Positions 32,201 to 46,199 of a DNA stretch of 64,000 bases are shown here, piece after piece. The stretch's first letter is position 1, and each line of letters starts with the position of its first letter. The translations under genes and the position numbers were made by a program. The DNA comes from Cliona cf. orientalis (Eukaryota > Porifera > Demospongiae > Clionaida > Clionaidae): assembly GCA_963930775.1 (NCBI GenBank), contig OZ005692.1:4760135-4824134 (forward strand), in the 5' to 3' direction. The notes beneath the pieces are model-generated. The model made no database searches and was not told the DNA's origin. It saw only the letters and a program-made list of their open reading frames with translations.

Positions 32201-32879
32201 CTTATCTCTTGTGGTGTTTGTCGTACCATACATTTCTCTTCTTTTCTGTGGCCACTGGCTTCAAGGTTGCTCCAACTGGTGGATTTTGTCATGGCTGAAC
32301 AAGATCAAGCCATTCATGGATGCTTATCATGCTCCATACAGGAAGCACACTCGCTACTGGACTGGGCTGCTGTTGCTCTCACGACTGGGTCTATTCCTTA
32401 CATTCAATATTAATGGCAGTGAGAGTGCCAATCTTGTAGCTGTGTCTTCTGTCAGCATTGCACTTCTTGCTATCCAAAGAAGAGTTTATGAACATTGGCT
32501 AAAAGACTTTCTGGAATCTTCTTTCATCCTCAACTTGGGAATCTTTTCTGTGGCAACATTTTACCTCAAAGAAGTGTCTAATGATGATAAGAATCAGCTC
32601 ATCTTTTCAAGGATTTCTGTTGGAATTTCGCTCATAACTTTCCTTGGAATTTTGCTCTTTCATATCAGCCTAGTCCTTAAATCATCAAACATCTGGAAAA
32701 TGTACATGCTCCCATTCATCCAAAAATCTCCACTGCTCAGTAAGATTCTCAGGATTACCCCAGTTAAAGACCAGACTAGAGCAGGGGATAAGGATGCTGC
32801 TGAGCTGCAGGCTCTACCAACTTCTACTGAGATCAATGTTGACCTTCGTGAACCACTTTTAGAAATTACCAAATCATAA
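29290..32879 (+). pseudogene. Receptor-like family copy B (one 10-bp frame break)
   Basis: An intronless gene with ATG at 29290 and a short hydrophobic N-terminus. The ectodomain (to ~31100) has GGA repeats (AYGGAILC, EYGGAIVG, YAGGAMYLK, AYGGALHIS, QVGGAIESH, HNGGAIGFL, DSGGALHLK). From 31104 to 32879 the Cys linker (CGQCQKNFSLALGSLHC), 8-9 membrane segments and the tail LREPLLEITKS follow. The two parts are out of frame: compared with copy A at 521-540, ten bases are missing at about 31071, between 5-base ttaat repeats. Two 6-bp in-frame insertions relative to A (near 31385 and 32025) keep the frame. The protein would end just before the membrane domain, giving a secretable ectodomain if translated. 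Otherwise it is the most complete member here. Confidence 0.75.
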
Positions 32880-33336
32880 GCTGTTATTTATTAACTGATT
32901 TAATGACTCTGAGATGCACTTTAAACGTGAACAAGCTTAGTGTACATGTGCTAATTAACTTTAAGTATGCATAATATTTAGCTAATTAACTTAGCGTAAT
33001 CACAATAATATTATAAGGCGTGATCTACCCATCTTTTCCATATAATATGTACGTGCAGTGTGATATGTTAATTGACCTGTGTGCAAACTTATGACATTGT
33101 TGTTACAGTAGCTACAAGTAGTATACGTATAGGCTTTAGGAGCTTTATTGTTGTGAAGAGGGCCCCAAAGCCTCTCTCTAGATCTCAAAGTCTCTTCTTG
33201 TCAGACGTTAATAGCTAAGCCTCATTGTTGCCTTAGTTTAATATATTATAAGCTAGCATTTTTACTCTGTACTTTGTCACTGCTGCATGTTATTGTGGTG
33301 GATTCACAACGATGCTGTTGTATTTTCCATGTGAAT

Positions 33337-33342
33337 AATAAA
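33337..33342 (+). terminator. Candidate poly(A) signal of copy B
   Basis: AATAAA in the conserved context tattttccatgtgaataata, at the position matching that after copy A. The interval from the stop codon is longer because 33064-33236 is absent after A. Confidence 0.4.
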
Positions 33343-33742
33343 TGAATGTTGTTTTCAATAGCTAATACCACAAGTTTGCCAACTGTGCCATAGGGAAGAA
33401 CAGACGTCTCTCTCCAGCTAATAATTATTTTCTCCACAAACAACATACAGATGAGCTTTGCACGGTACTAGCACGTTGAAGTGCTTGGAACAAACTATCA
33501 TTAATACTGTTACATTGTTGCATATAGGTCAATACGTATACATTAGCCTAGCTAGTTTGTTCTATAGGCACTTCAAAATCTACTAGACCTATACAATTAT
33601 ACTCATTTTGGTGAATACCAGTCAATTGAATCACACATTGCTATAATTATGTGGTTTAACTTGTAAGATCTTCTGAAACCAAGACTAGATATCCATACTA
33701 TTCATTAGGGATTTTAAAATGTTTTAAATGGCTCTATAACTA

Positions 33743-33965
33743 CAGTTGAACCTCCAAATAAAGGACACTTTGGGAACAATATAAATTAAGTTGGTTTGTC
33801 CCTTATAGAGAGGTTGTCCTATTCTCGGAGGTTCTCAATGAATAGAAAAACTATAGGGAATGGTAGATTTTGGGACTCCAAACAGTGTCCCTTATAGAGA
33901 GGTTTGACATACAGTTGACATACAGTTTCCCTCTCTCGGAGGGTCCTTTATTAGCGGTTCGACCG
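33743..33965. mobile_element. Tc1/mariner-like MITE, second copy
   Basis: Same element and site as 3028-3238, with TA flanks (33741-33742 and 33966-33967) and a 12-bp internal repeat (gacatacagttgacatacag) absent from the other copy. Confidence 0.65.
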
Positions 33966-34188
33966 TATCAATAGCTGTTCTAAAATTTAATCTTTTTGGG
34001 ACTGCATACATTGACATCCATTTCCATAATATACCAGCTATGACAACTAAAAGTGTCCCAAACACCTATAAGGCATACTCAACATATACTAGTCTAGACT
34101 AGTATATGTCTTATAGGTGTTTGGGATGTAGATGTTTCAGGAATAGGATATTGCTGAAACACTGTAGCCTATCGATCACCATTGTAGC

Positions 34189-34195
34189 TATAAAA
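34189..34195 (+). promoter_or_regulatory. TATA box of copy D
   Basis: TATAAAA followed by caggtcactcgaagtcagaatc, about 60 bp before the ATG at 34255. The core is shared with copies C, E and I. A candidate initiator lies around the tcttcag at 34216. Confidence 0.6.
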
Positions 34196-34254
34196 CAGGT
34201 CACTCGAAGTCAGAATCTTCAGTACGAAAGAGTCTCATAATTAAGATAGCTAGT

Positions 34255-37200
34255 ATGGAGTGGCCATCAGTGCTGTTAATGTTTCTAATCCTTGTTTTAT
34301 TCTTTGCCAACGTAACTTCCATGAATAATTATGTCAAACCATTTGAAAGAAAGGAAAGTGAGAAAGCTTCACCATGTTCTAAAGTTCAAACGTCCTGCTT
34401 CACTCTCAATGAGTATGCAAGAGGTTTAGATGAGTATTTTGTTAACAATACCTGATTCTACTTTTATCCCAGCATTCACACGCTAGACTACAGTGTAAAT
34501 TTGGTGAATCTACACAATTTTTCATTCCTGGGCTGGCCTAATGGTGATCAGATAGTCACTATTGCAGTAGATTCTTCAGCAAGTATCACTTGGAATGAGT
34601 CATGGAATATTGAAATATCTTCAATTACGTTTTCTTTGCATGGAATTTTCACTTTTATTATGGGATTTGAACATTCACAATCAGTACAGTTATCCAACAT
34701 ATCCATTTATGGAAATTGGTATAGTGGATGTAGCTCAATTTTCAGTGAAGAAAGTGCACTTAAGTTCAACAATTCCTAGTTTATTGGTGCAGCATGTATG
34801 CATCAAATTTAATATTACTTTTAGAGGTACTATTATGTTTGCTGACAATGCAGCAGTTTCTTGAGGCAGTATCTACTTGACTCATAATAGTACATTAACC
34901 TTGAATGGAACTAGTCTGTTTTGGAATAATACTTGCTATCATGTAGCAACGTCAATGCAATGAAGGAAATAGAAATTACTAGCGGTTGCTATGGCAGTTA
35001 CCATAGTAGTGGTGCAATAGTTTGCAATAATTCATATCTGGACATTCACTACAGTTCTAACTTCACTCATAATAATATTTCTGGAAGGCGCAGTGGAGCA
35101 ATGATGTTATATACCTGTTCCCTCATCATTCAGGGTAATGCTTCATTTGTTGGAAACGAAGCTGCACTTTTTCGTGGTGGAGCTATGCTACTTCAAAACA
35201 CAGACTCAAACAGTAATGGAAACCTGTTACTGAAGAAAACAAAGCTTTTTGGGGTGGAGCACTATCAATTATCGAAGGAAACTTTATCATCAAAGGTTAC
35301 ATTGTGTTTGATAGTAACCACGCAGATAGTAGAGGTGGTGCTCTGTGTATCGGTTCACATGTAAATTTCATTTTTTGTGGAAGTGTCTACTCTGGCAGTA
35401 ACAGCACCAGTATTGATACTGATGCTCTACCTCTGAGCAATGCTGCAGAGTGTTCCACTAACAATGCACTATCATTCAATAATTCCATAGTATTCTTGCG
35501 TAATACTGCTGGACATGTTGGAGGATCCATCGCTTATGGAAATGAAAGTACTAATATAATAGTTTCAACTGTTACATTTATAGGAATAATGTATACGTAT
35601 TTCAATGAAAGTTATTACAGTGCAATTAATGGATATGGCTGCAATATGATATTTATTGGAACTACATATTATTTTTACAGAAATAGTGCAAATTATGTTG
35701 CTGGTGGTGCCATAGTGAGTTCTGATAGCAATATAATGTTCATAGGCACAGCATATTTTGAAGGAAATGTTGCGGCAAACAAAGATGGTGGAACAATAGC
35801 ATTAGCAAATTCCAAATTAATCTTTAAACCAAATCTCAATGTCTTCTTCATTTCAAACCATGCAAATGAGAAAGGTGGCGCACTCTATATTGAAGATGCT
35901 CGATGTTCTTTGGGAACAGAATGAATGTTTCATGACCATAGATAGTCCTTCTACTTCAACAAATAACATTTCATTACGTTTTGTAAACAACTCAGCAGGT
36001 ATTACTGGAAGTATTCTGTATGGACGACAACTTGGTCGATGCAGGCTGTATTTCTAGTCCACTACTACCAATCAGTCAGATCTATGTGACTGCCAAGTCA
36101 CATAAGCTCACAGCTATAATTATAGTGACAATTAATGCACTTGTCAATGAAACTTTCTTAAATATGTCAAACATTACTCAGAATGAAGATCATGTACCAA
36201 TCATAATATCTTCAAAATCAAAGGAAATCAAAATTTGTGGTGATAATACACCTGAACTTAGTCTATCACTGTATCCTGGACAGAAATTTACCATTCCATT
36301 AAAAGCACTCGGACAAGCAAACTCCACAGTACAAGGAACATTTTACTGGGGGAGAAATCCACAACAAATTGGTGATTATCATCTCAGTCCATCATTTAGA
36401 GAGCTAAATGATTCATGTACGGATGTTTCTTTTTGATTGTATACATCAGATCCAGGGGGCACATACCCTTCCAACTGTATCCTGAAATTCTCTGTCAAAA
36501 TCTGTTTGAAGTATTTAATTGCTTTGAGTATATATGTGCTTCCTTGTCCTGTTGGCTTTTATCTTTCACGAGGTGATTCTAAATGGCACTCAAAAAGCTG
36601 AGCATATAAAACTGCTATACAGACAGCAAGTCTCAGTCAGTTGAGCGAATAAGGAACAACTTTTGGATTAGTAAACAAGGCAAAGAAACACTGAATTAAT
36701 TCTTCATAAGTTCCCTTGCTCTCTTGATTATTGCACTAGTAACCATTTGAATGTGACCCTAAGTAATCCATCAGTTCAGTGTGACTTCAACAGGAATGGA
36801 ATGTTGTGTAGACAAACTTCAGCCTGTGTCTTGGAAATCTACATTGTATTCCATGTGATAATATTCATATTGCTATAATCGTGCCTTTTGCATTGACTGG
36901 TATAGCTCTAGTGGCTCTTATTTTTCTTCTTTGACTGACAGTGTCAGTTGGAACACTAAATGGCCTCCTATTTTATGCAAATATTATCCAAGCAAACCAC
37001 CAGGCTTATTTTCCCAGAACAACCAAGAATTTTTTCACTACGTTCATATCATGGCTAAATCTTGATGTTGGAGTAGAAACCTGCTTCTATGATGGCATCG
37101 ATATCTATGCATACTCCTGGTTTCAATTCCTATTTCCCTTCTATGCCTGTATGGTTCCTTCTTGTTTTAACACTTTTCATCTGTCGTTACTCTCGATCTT

Positions 37201-38139
37201 TTGCTGAACGTCTTGGATAGAATCCTGTGGCAGTTCTGGCAACACTTCTGCTCATGTCCTATAGTAAAATATTAAATGCAGTAATTGTTCCTCTCACTTG
37301 GACATCTCTAACGTACTATACTGCTTTAAACAAAACTCAAAATGTAGTTTGCTTGTACGATGCCAGCATACAATATTTTGTAGAATCCAGGCATATCGTT
37401 CTTGGATTATTCGCTATATCTTATGTATCACAGTATTTGTCTTACCATACTTTTTTCTTCTCTTCTTTGGCCACTGGCTTCAAGGTTGCTCCAACTGGTG
37501 GATTCTTTCATGGCTGAACAAGATCAAGCCATTCATGGATGCTTATCATGCTCCATACAGGAAGCACACTCACTACTGGACTGGACTACTGTTGCTCTCT
37601 CGACTGGGTCTATTTCTCACTTTTTCCATTAATGCAAATGGCAATGAGGGTGTTAATCTCTTAGCTATATCTTCAGTTAGTCTTACAATTCTTGCTATCC
37701 AAAGGAGAATCTATGAGAATAGGTGGAAGGATCTTCTGGAGTCATCTTATATCCTCAACTTGGGAACATTTTCTGTGGCAACATTAATTTTTATCTCAAT
37801 GAAGAGTCTCAAGATAAAAAAAAAATCAGCTCATCCTTTCAAGTATCTCTGTTGGAATTGCTTTCATAACTTTCGTTGGAATCTTATTCTTTCATGTCAG
37901 TCTTGTATTTAAATCATCAAATTTCTGGAAGGAACACATGGTTCCTTTCATTCAAAGATCACAATTTCTTAGCAAGATTCTGGGGGTTACTGTGATCGAA
38001 GATGATACTGCAGTTACTGTAATGAATATAGAGGCTAGTGTGCTACATGCTCTACCAACAACTAGCTACTGAGGTTACTATTGACCTTAATAAACCACTA
38101 CTGTTGGAGATTAGTACTGATGCTGCTACCTATAACTGA
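34255..38139 (+). pseudogene. Receptor-like family copy D (pseudogene)
   Basis: ATG at 34255 gives a signal peptide (MEWPSVLLMFLILVLFFANV). A TGA at about 34453, a TAG at 34777-34779 and several frame shifts follow (near 34870, 35300, 35920 and 36430). The membrane region (36900-37920) is also split by stops and small indels. The ectodomain pairs with copy C, and the membrane domain and tail (LLLEISTDAATYN, stop 38137-38139) pair with copy I. Despite decay, the SNWWILSWLNKIK block is intact at DNA level. Confidence 0.8.
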
Positions 38140-39163
38140 TAAAAACAATTATACCATGTATACTGAGACTATCATGCACCAATAACGGACTCCTAGACTA
38201 TATAAGCTTGAAAAACACAACATTGATTCAGAACATTATTTCCATTACAGTGACAAATAAATGTACACTCTTTATTAAATGGAAGTAGCCACTGACCTAT
38301 AACTGTTGCTCTGCAAATAATAATAATTAAAGTACATGATACAAACTTAATGCGTTAACTATTATGAGTATGCATGATATCTAACTCAGCATAATTACGA
38401 TGTGTGTGATCCTCCCATCTTCAGAATCTCCAATGATTGTATATACATTGTGTGGATGTGTGTGTTAATTGATTTGTGTGCAAACCTATGACATTGTCAT
38501 AGTAGCTATATGTAGTAGGCTTTTGGGACTTTATTGCTGTGCTATAGGAGGGCCCAAGCTAGATATCACTTCTTGCCAGATGTTAATAAGCCTCTTTGTT
38601 TCATTTAGTATGATACTAGCAGCTTTTTTATCGTCACTAGCTACTGTATGTTATTGTGGTGGCATCACAACGATGCTGTTGTATTTTCCATGTGAATAAT
38701 AGTGTTATTTTCAATAGCTAATTACCACCAGTTTGCCAACTGTGCCATAGCCTATAGGGAAGAACAGATGTTTCTCTCCAGCTAATAAAGCATTTTGAAG
38801 TGCATGGAACAAACTATCATCACTATATTGTTGCATAATAGATCATTACATTAGCTAGTTTGTTCCAGGCACTTCAAGCTCTACTAGTCTAGGATCTGAA
38901 ATCATAAACCAATTAGACATAGATATCCATACTCTTTCCTTGGGGCTTATAAAATGTTTTCAAGTGGAGTCTGCGACTATCGATATCTTTTCTGAAATCT
39001 GTGTGGGACTTCCACCACAGCTAGACTAGTACTTGGCTCAGCTGTGTTATAATGTGACCACTAACTTAATGGTGACCTAGCATAAGGCATACTCACAATA
39101 ATTATTAGATATCTCGGGAATACATAGCTAACACTGCAGCTAATAATTATTATCACCTACATG
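38140..39163. other. Intergenic DNA between D and E
   Basis: It contains a degraded version of the 3' segment shared with copies A and B (gtattttccatgtgaataat near 38680) and the conserved upstream segment leading to the TATA box of E. No gene is seen. Confidence 0.45.
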
Positions 39164-39170
39164 TATAAAA
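39164..39170 (+). promoter_or_regulatory. TATA box of copy E
   Basis: TATAAAA followed by acaggtcactcattacaaat, about 84 bp before the ATG at 39254. It shares the core with copies C, D and I. Confidence 0.55.
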
Positions 39171-39253
39171 ACAGGTCACTCATTACAAATGAAATCAGAA
39201 TCTTCACTGCAAATAGATAAAGAAAGAGTTAACGTTTTTGATATTATTATAGT

Positions 39254-41939
39254 ATGGAGCGGCCATCAGTGGTATTAAATCTTCTAATTATCATTTTATT
39301 CTTTGCCAAGATATCTTCTTCAATGACGGTTAATTATGTTAAACCATTAACAAGTGAGAGAGCTTCACCATGTTCTAATGTGCAAAGGCCCTGCCTTACC
39401 CTCAACGAGTACGCAAGTAATTCGGATGAGTATTTTGTTAACAATACCAGATTCTATTTTCATCCCGGCATTCACAGGCTAGAATACACCTTAAATTTGG
39501 TAAATCTACACAAGTTTTCATTCCTGGGCTGGCCTAACAATGGTCAGGTAGTCACTATTGCAGTAGATTCTTCAGCGAGTGTTACTTGGAACAAGTCATG
39601 CAATATCGAAATATCTTCAATTAAGTTCAGTTTGTATGATAATTTTTATGAGATTTGAACATTCACAGTTAGTACAGCTGTCCAACATATATATCCATTT
39701 ATGGAAATGGGTGTAGTGGATGTAGCTCAATTATCAGTGAAAGAAGTGTGCTTGAGATTAACGATTTCACATTCATTGGAATAAATGGGTTTCTTGGTGC
39801 AGCAAGGGCGGCATAGACGGTCCGGCTGATCCGGCAAACGCCGGAGCACTTCCAAGAACTCTGTGCAACGCCGGACCACTTTTTGCCTCTGTGATGAGCT
39901 CGACCCCACCCACTTTGTTTAGTAGGTGTGGCAACCTAGATACTGAGCATGCGCATTATTATATTTGGCAGCTTGCTGCATATAATATAGCGCTAGAACA
40001 CAGTGTTAGGAAAACCACAGCAGAGGTTAAATGATATTGTATTAGTACTTGCAGTTATACATGAACTTGTGCCGTATCACTTTTACAGTTTCTATGCCGC
40101 CCCTGCTGATGATTTTCATATCCAATATTACTTTCAGAGGTATTATGATCATGTTCACTGATAATACAGCAAGTTATGGAGGCAGCATCTATTTGACTTA
40201 TAATAGTGTATTAACCTTGAATGGAACTAATCTGTTTCAGAGTAACACTTCAAATTTCAGTCATGAGGTGATTAATGCAAAAAAGCTATCATGTAACAAC
40301 ATCAATCCAATGAGGGAAATAAACTTTAATCTACTGTTGCAGTATAATGGTAGCGGTGGTGTAATAATTTGTAATAATTCATATGTGGAAACTTATTATT
40401 ATTCCAACTTCACTCATAACATTGCTGGACAGTACGGCGGAGCGATGGCATTAAATACTTGTAGATTTAATATTCAAGGTAATGCTTCATTTGTTGGGAA
40501 CAAAGCGTATGAAGGTGGAGCTATGGTGCTAAACACAGATTCAAATGTTAATGGCAATCTCTTTCTGAACAAAAATCTGGCCATTGTAGGTGGAGCACTA
40601 TCAATTATAGGAGGAAATTTCATCATCAAAGGTTACACTTTGTTTGATAGTAACCATGCAGAGGATAGAGGTGGTGCTCTATGTATCCATTACCAAGTAA
40701 ATTTCATATGTTGTGGAAGTATCTACTCTGAAAGTAACAATGCCATGTTTGATCCTGGTGCACTGCCTCTGAACAAGACAAGAGCATTTGATACAGAGTA
40801 TTCCATTAATAATGCATTACCATTCAATAATTCTATAACATTCTTAAAATTAATAACACAGCAGCTGGAAGTGGAGGGGGATCCATCAGTTGTCAGGATT
40901 CAACTATGATGTTTACAGGAACGATGTATTTCAATAAAAGTTAATATATATTCGTGGTTTCAATTCTTGTTTCCCTTCTATGTCTGGTTTGTAGTTGGAT
41001 GTATCATTCTGGCATCTCGTTACTCTCAATTGATTGCTATACGACTTGGAAAGAATCCTGTGGCAGTTCTGGCAACGCTTTTGCTCGTGTCCTATAGCAA
41101 AATATTAGGGGCAATTATTGTTCCTCTCACTTGGACATACTTAGCATACTATACTGAATCATGAAACTAAAAGTGTAGTTTGGATGTATGATGCCAGTAT
41201 ACCATATTTTGGAGACCCTAAGCATACTGCTGTTGGACTATTTGCTATCTTCTGCCTTACAGTATTTATCTTGCCGTATATTTCTCTTCTGTTCTTTGGC
41301 CACTGGCTTCAAGGTTGCTCCAACTGGTGGACTGTTCATGGCTGAACAAGATCAAGCCATTCATGCCTGATGGATGCTTATCATGCTCCATACTGGAAGC
41401 ACACTCGCTACTGGACTGGGCTACTGTTGATCACACGGCTTGGCTTGTTTCTCTCATTTGCTAATGACAGCGAGAGTATCACAATATTGTTGCTGTCATT
41501 TCGGTGACTATTGCCTTCTTAGCAATAAGATTCAGAGTTTATGAGCATTTTTATAATGACACCTTAGAGTCATCGTTCATTCTCAACTTGGGAATTTTCT
41601 CAGTAGCAACATTTTACATCAATGAAAAGTCTGAAGATGCCGCAAAAAGTCAGCTCACTCTTTCAAATATATCTATCGAAATTGCTTTCATAACTTTCCT
41701 TGGAATTTTGCTCTTTCATATCAGCCTAGTCCTTAAATCATCAAACATCTGGAAAAATTATGTTATGCTCCCTTTCTCTACTGCTCAGTAAGATTCTCAG
41801 GATTATCCCAGTTAAAGACCAGACTAGAGCAGGGGATAAGGATGCTACTGAGCTACAGGCTCTACCAAGTTCTACTGAGATTGATGTTGACCTTCGCGAA
41901 CCACTTTTAGAGATTACTGAATCACAAGTCATCGCTTAA
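39254..41939 (+). pseudogene. Receptor-like family copy E (chimeric pseudogene)
   Basis: ATG at 39254; the N-terminus (MERPSVVLNLLIIILFFAKI, CLTLNEYASNSDEYF) is of the copy-I type. A frame break at ~39650 and a MITE at 39805-40104 interrupt the head. GGA repeats continue from 40107 to about 40910. At about 40945 the sequence jumps to membrane segment 3 (SWFQFLFPFYVWF), skipping the Cys linker and two membrane segments. From there the sequence is of the A/F/G type, ending RITPVKDQTRAGDKDA-like and LREPLLEITESQVIA (one-base breaks near 41160, 41335 and 41770). The subfamily switch at the deletion indicates unequal recombination. Confidence 0.75.
39805..40104. mobile_element. MITE in copy E
   Basis: The ends AGGGCGGCATAGA and TCTATGCCGCCCCT are inverted repeats, and paralogs C and I lack the 300 bp. 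Short inverted 'ccggca / gccgga' motifs lie inside. The TSD is unclear (about 2-3 bases at most). Confidence 0.6.
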
Positions 41940-43088
41940 ATTCTGAAAATCACAACAATAATATAATTAAATTATTGCATGCATAATTATAACCTAACAA
42001 TCTATGTATCATTTTATACAACTTGAAATTTAAATTGATCACATATTAAGCTAGCTAGCTAGCAGAAAAGATCTATAGTGGTTAATAATAATAATGCAGA
42101 CATAGTAACTATCATTTTTCTATTACAAGATTCCAGAGTAATTATGAATTATTATGGTAGCTATAGCTCTCTCTGTGGGCCCAAATTTACAATACATAAA
42201 ATGCATGTAGTGTTGATAATCAGTGTTTAGTTTATAGCTTTTGAAGTGTTCCGCGCATATTATATTACTTCTGGATCAATATGGGTCTACCTGTATACGG
42301 TCATTGGTTCAACCACTAGCTATTTAGCTTCAGATAATAAATAATGGGTAGTATAATAACGATTTTTGGCGCCATAGACATAATCAATCCATATCACATG
42401 ATCGTATGCTCACAGCAAGTGATAACTCAGTCGCAGCTACGTACACTGCCTTAATTCAGTTATATGGTAGCTTGGCCAGAGTTGTTTCCTCCATCTCTGA
42501 AGAGTCCTTGGTAACATCAGCCTATGTGAGGTACCATAACACTCACCGATGTCACTATGTTTATGAAACAATACCAGAGATTGCCAATCACTACAACACA
42601 GTTATGAAAATGAGATGTGCTGATAAGATAGCGTGCACGTGTGTACCATGCACAATAATGTGCAAATTTGTATACCAAAAAGATGATTGTTACTGACTCA
42701 AGTATAATATATCACCGTAACACTTGATTCAGAAAGTTTTAAGGAGTCATTCGATATTATTTGCCATGATAGTGCCGTGAAGGAAACTTACAAAACAACA
42801 CTGTTACTGATAACAAGTGATGATAACCAAACAACTGCTATGGAGCTATAGTATGATATCACTAAGCTTGCATGCACTTTCATTAATTTTATTGCGTTAG
42901 CCTATTGGGACACCTTCACATTAATAAAATCATGATCAGTCTCACTAATTTGAGGTTGCTCTTTGGGATAATATGTTCGCCTGACACATACTACGGACTA
43001 AAATAATTATATTATTTCCCAATCACTATACCAATTTCAATTCAAGAAGTATAATATCATATAGCCAGCTAGAGTATTTGACTTAATA
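41940..43088. other. Intergenic DNA between E and F
   Basis: AT-rich. A 97-codon open stretch at 42406-42696 shows no family features, no homologous copy between other paralogs and no splice context; I do not call it a gene. Confidence 0.4.
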
Positions 43089-45807
43089 ATGAATTAGAAG
43101 TGGTTATCTACGGGTGTGCCCGTGTTTCTTATTTTATTACTACTTCCTCAGCCTCAGACTGCAACGTTGAATTATGTCACACCAACTGATGGGTGTCCCG
43201 GTATGTCATACTCTTGAGGAATATGCAAATCAACAAGATACCTACTTCATAAGTAATAGCACTTTTTATTTCTTTCCTGGCTTGCACAAACTGGAAGGTA
43301 GCATAAAGATATTCAATACAAGTAACTTGTCCTTTCGTGGTAATGAAATAGTGAAAATTGCCTTCAATTCAGGAGCCAGTATCCTGTGGAAAAATTGTTC
43401 AGATATTGAAATTATATCACTTGTTATCACTCTTGTTGATGATTTCATCTACAGCATTGTATTTGAATATACATACTCTGTTAAAATGTTTAATATTTCT
43501 ATTCTTGGTAATGGCAATAATGGATGTAGTTCTATTCTGAACAACACAAGTATGCTTAACATTACTAATTCTCACAGTGGAATTCATGGATATTTAGGAG
43601 CTGCACTGATGATAATAGCATCAAGTAATATAACATTTACTGGATCTAACACATTCAAAAACAACGTTGCAATGAATGGAGGGGCTATCTACTTACATGA
43701 TAGTGTCCTAATCATGCAGGCAGACAGAGCCAATTTTTTTACGAACAACTCCATAAAACGATACAAAGATAGCTGCAGTACATGCAATTTAGTGCAGCAA
43801 ATAGAAGCAAAATTTAATTATGGTTGTGGTGGTGCAGCAGTCTATAGTACCTTTTCAACCATTCGGCTGACTGGACAGTCTAAAGTAACCTTTTCTGAAA
43901 ATAAGGCACTGCCAACAACAGAAGACCATTATTATTATTGCTATGGTGGAGCACTAGCAATAATGAATGGAAGTTTTATTATTAAAATTTCTGTCTTGTT
44001 TTACAATAATAAAGCAGAAAATCTGGGTGGGGCAATACTACTAGAAGATGTGAACTCAAAGTTTCTTGGCTCTATCACTTTTGATAACAACACAGCTGAC
44101 ACTGGTGGTGCACTGCACATAGCACACACAAATATTTCATTTAATGTGGATCAGTCAGAAAATAATTTGTCATTATCCATTATAGCATTTAAAACCAATA
44201 CTGCTAAATATTTCGGAGGAGCTATTGAAAGTCATAAAAGTGTTCTAACATTTGCAAAATCAGTGCTCTTTGAAGCAAACACAGTGTATGGTTATGGTGG
44301 AGCATTGAGCTTGTTTGATACCTCCAAACTAATCTTAGTACCAAAACTCAATATTTCATTTACTAATAATCATGCATACTATAGTGGTGGTGCACTCTAT
44401 ATCGACGATTTTCAGTGTTCACTAGGATCTCTTGTTCCGCTAGAATGTTTTTTTGTCAATTCAGAGTTCTGATCCTACCACAGAAAATATTTTATTACAT
44501 TTTGAGAATAATTCTGCAGGATCTACAGGAAGTACTCTCTATGGGGGACAACTCAACAAGTGTAGACTATACTACAGAACCAACAATACCATGGATATAT
44601 GTGGTAACAGACCTTTCCACAATTACAGTGATGATGCATTGAAGCTCTTTATGAATGTATCTAGAATCATTTTGTACAATAAGACAGAATCCACTACAAA
44701 TATCTCTTCGGAACCTGAGCAAATCAAATTTTGCCAAGATGGAAACATTATAATGGATAGTTACAGGTCTTTTAGCCTACATCCAGGAGAATACTTTAAT
44801 GTCGAAGTAGTAGCATTAGATCAAACTGGTTTTCCAGTGCCTGCCACAATTTTTAACAAGAACGAGTACAATACTGATCAATATTTTCTTCTTTTACCAT
44901 CTAGTCAACCCATTACTGATGCCTGTTGTAACCTATCCTTTCAGCTATATTATGGTAACGTCACTTATAGATCCGTCGAACTACCACTAAATCCATGTCA
45001 GAGTCTTATTGATGGTCTGACACTTGAAATAACCATAAAACCTTGTCCCCTTGGTTTTGAGCTCACAAAAAATCAACAATGTTCTTGTGACAAAAGACTC
45101 CTAAAATTCACACAAAAATGTAGCATAAAAACATCAACTGAAAGATTTGAACGAGAAAAGAATAATTTCTGGATCTCTCAAATACACCATGATTTTTTAT
45201 TAATTCATGAGTTCCGTTGCCCCTTGGACTATTGCATAGATGTACCTGAAAACATAAGTCTTAGTGATCCATCAGCTCAGTGTGACTTCAACAGGACTGG
45301 AACTGTGTGTGGACAATATAAAAAAGATTTCAGCCTGGCTCTTGGTAGCTTACACTGCATCCCATGCAATGATACTGTTCTTTATGATGGCTGGAGTAGC
45401 TCTTATTGTTGTTATTTTTCAGTTTTGGCTAATAGTGTCAGTTGGAACACTAAATGGTCTTTTCTTTTATTCAAACATCATCCAAGCAAACCACCAGGCT
45501 TATTTTCCCAGAGCAACCATAAATTTTTTCACAGTTTTCATATCATGGTTAAATCTTGATCTTGGAATTGAAACTTGCTTCTATGATGGTATGGATATCT
45601 ACGCATACTCCTGGTTTCAATTCTTGTTTCCCTTCTATGTCTGGTTTCTAGTTGGATGTATCATCCTGGCTTGTCGTTACTCTCAATCAATTGCTAAACG
45701 TCTTGGGAAGAATCCTGTGGCAGTTCTGGCAACACTTTTGCTCATGTCCTACAGTAAAATATTAAGTGCAGTAATTGTTCCTCTCACTTGGACATATTTA
45801 ACATACT

Positions 45808-46199
45808 ACAAGTATAAAAAATAATTGAATAAAATTTAAGGATGAAGTAGGGATGGCAATGCCAAAAAGTATACAAACAAGATTTGTAGGGATAAGAGAA
45901 AATCACAACCACTATACATCCCTACGCTTACTTTTCTCGATTATTACAGACCTATTGATGTTGACTTGTTCAAGGCATGCTATCCTTGGAGTGTTCTTGA
46001 CTTGCATGTGGAAGAAATTCATGTTCTCCCTGTCAGTCAGTTTTTAATATTTATGATTCCCATGATACTCAAAAAGCAAGCGTAGGGATGTATAGTGGTT
46101 GTGATTATCTCTTATCCCTACAAATCTTGTTTGTATACTTTTTGGCATTGCCATCCCTACTTCATCCTTAAATTTTATTCAATTATTTTTTATACTTGT
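45808..46199. mobile_element. Foldback MITE in copy F (~125-bp arms)
   Basis: Left acaagtataaaaaataattg and right caattattttttatacttgt begin inverted arms that stay paired for about 125 bp each (tagggatggcaatgccaaaa; tacatccctacgctta). It inserts after TWTYLTYY in membrane segment 4. No coding capacity. Confidence 0.75.

Noticed and set aside
42406..42696. 97-codon open frame between copies E and F
   Set aside because: No recognisable family, no copy in other spacers, no promoter or splice signals.
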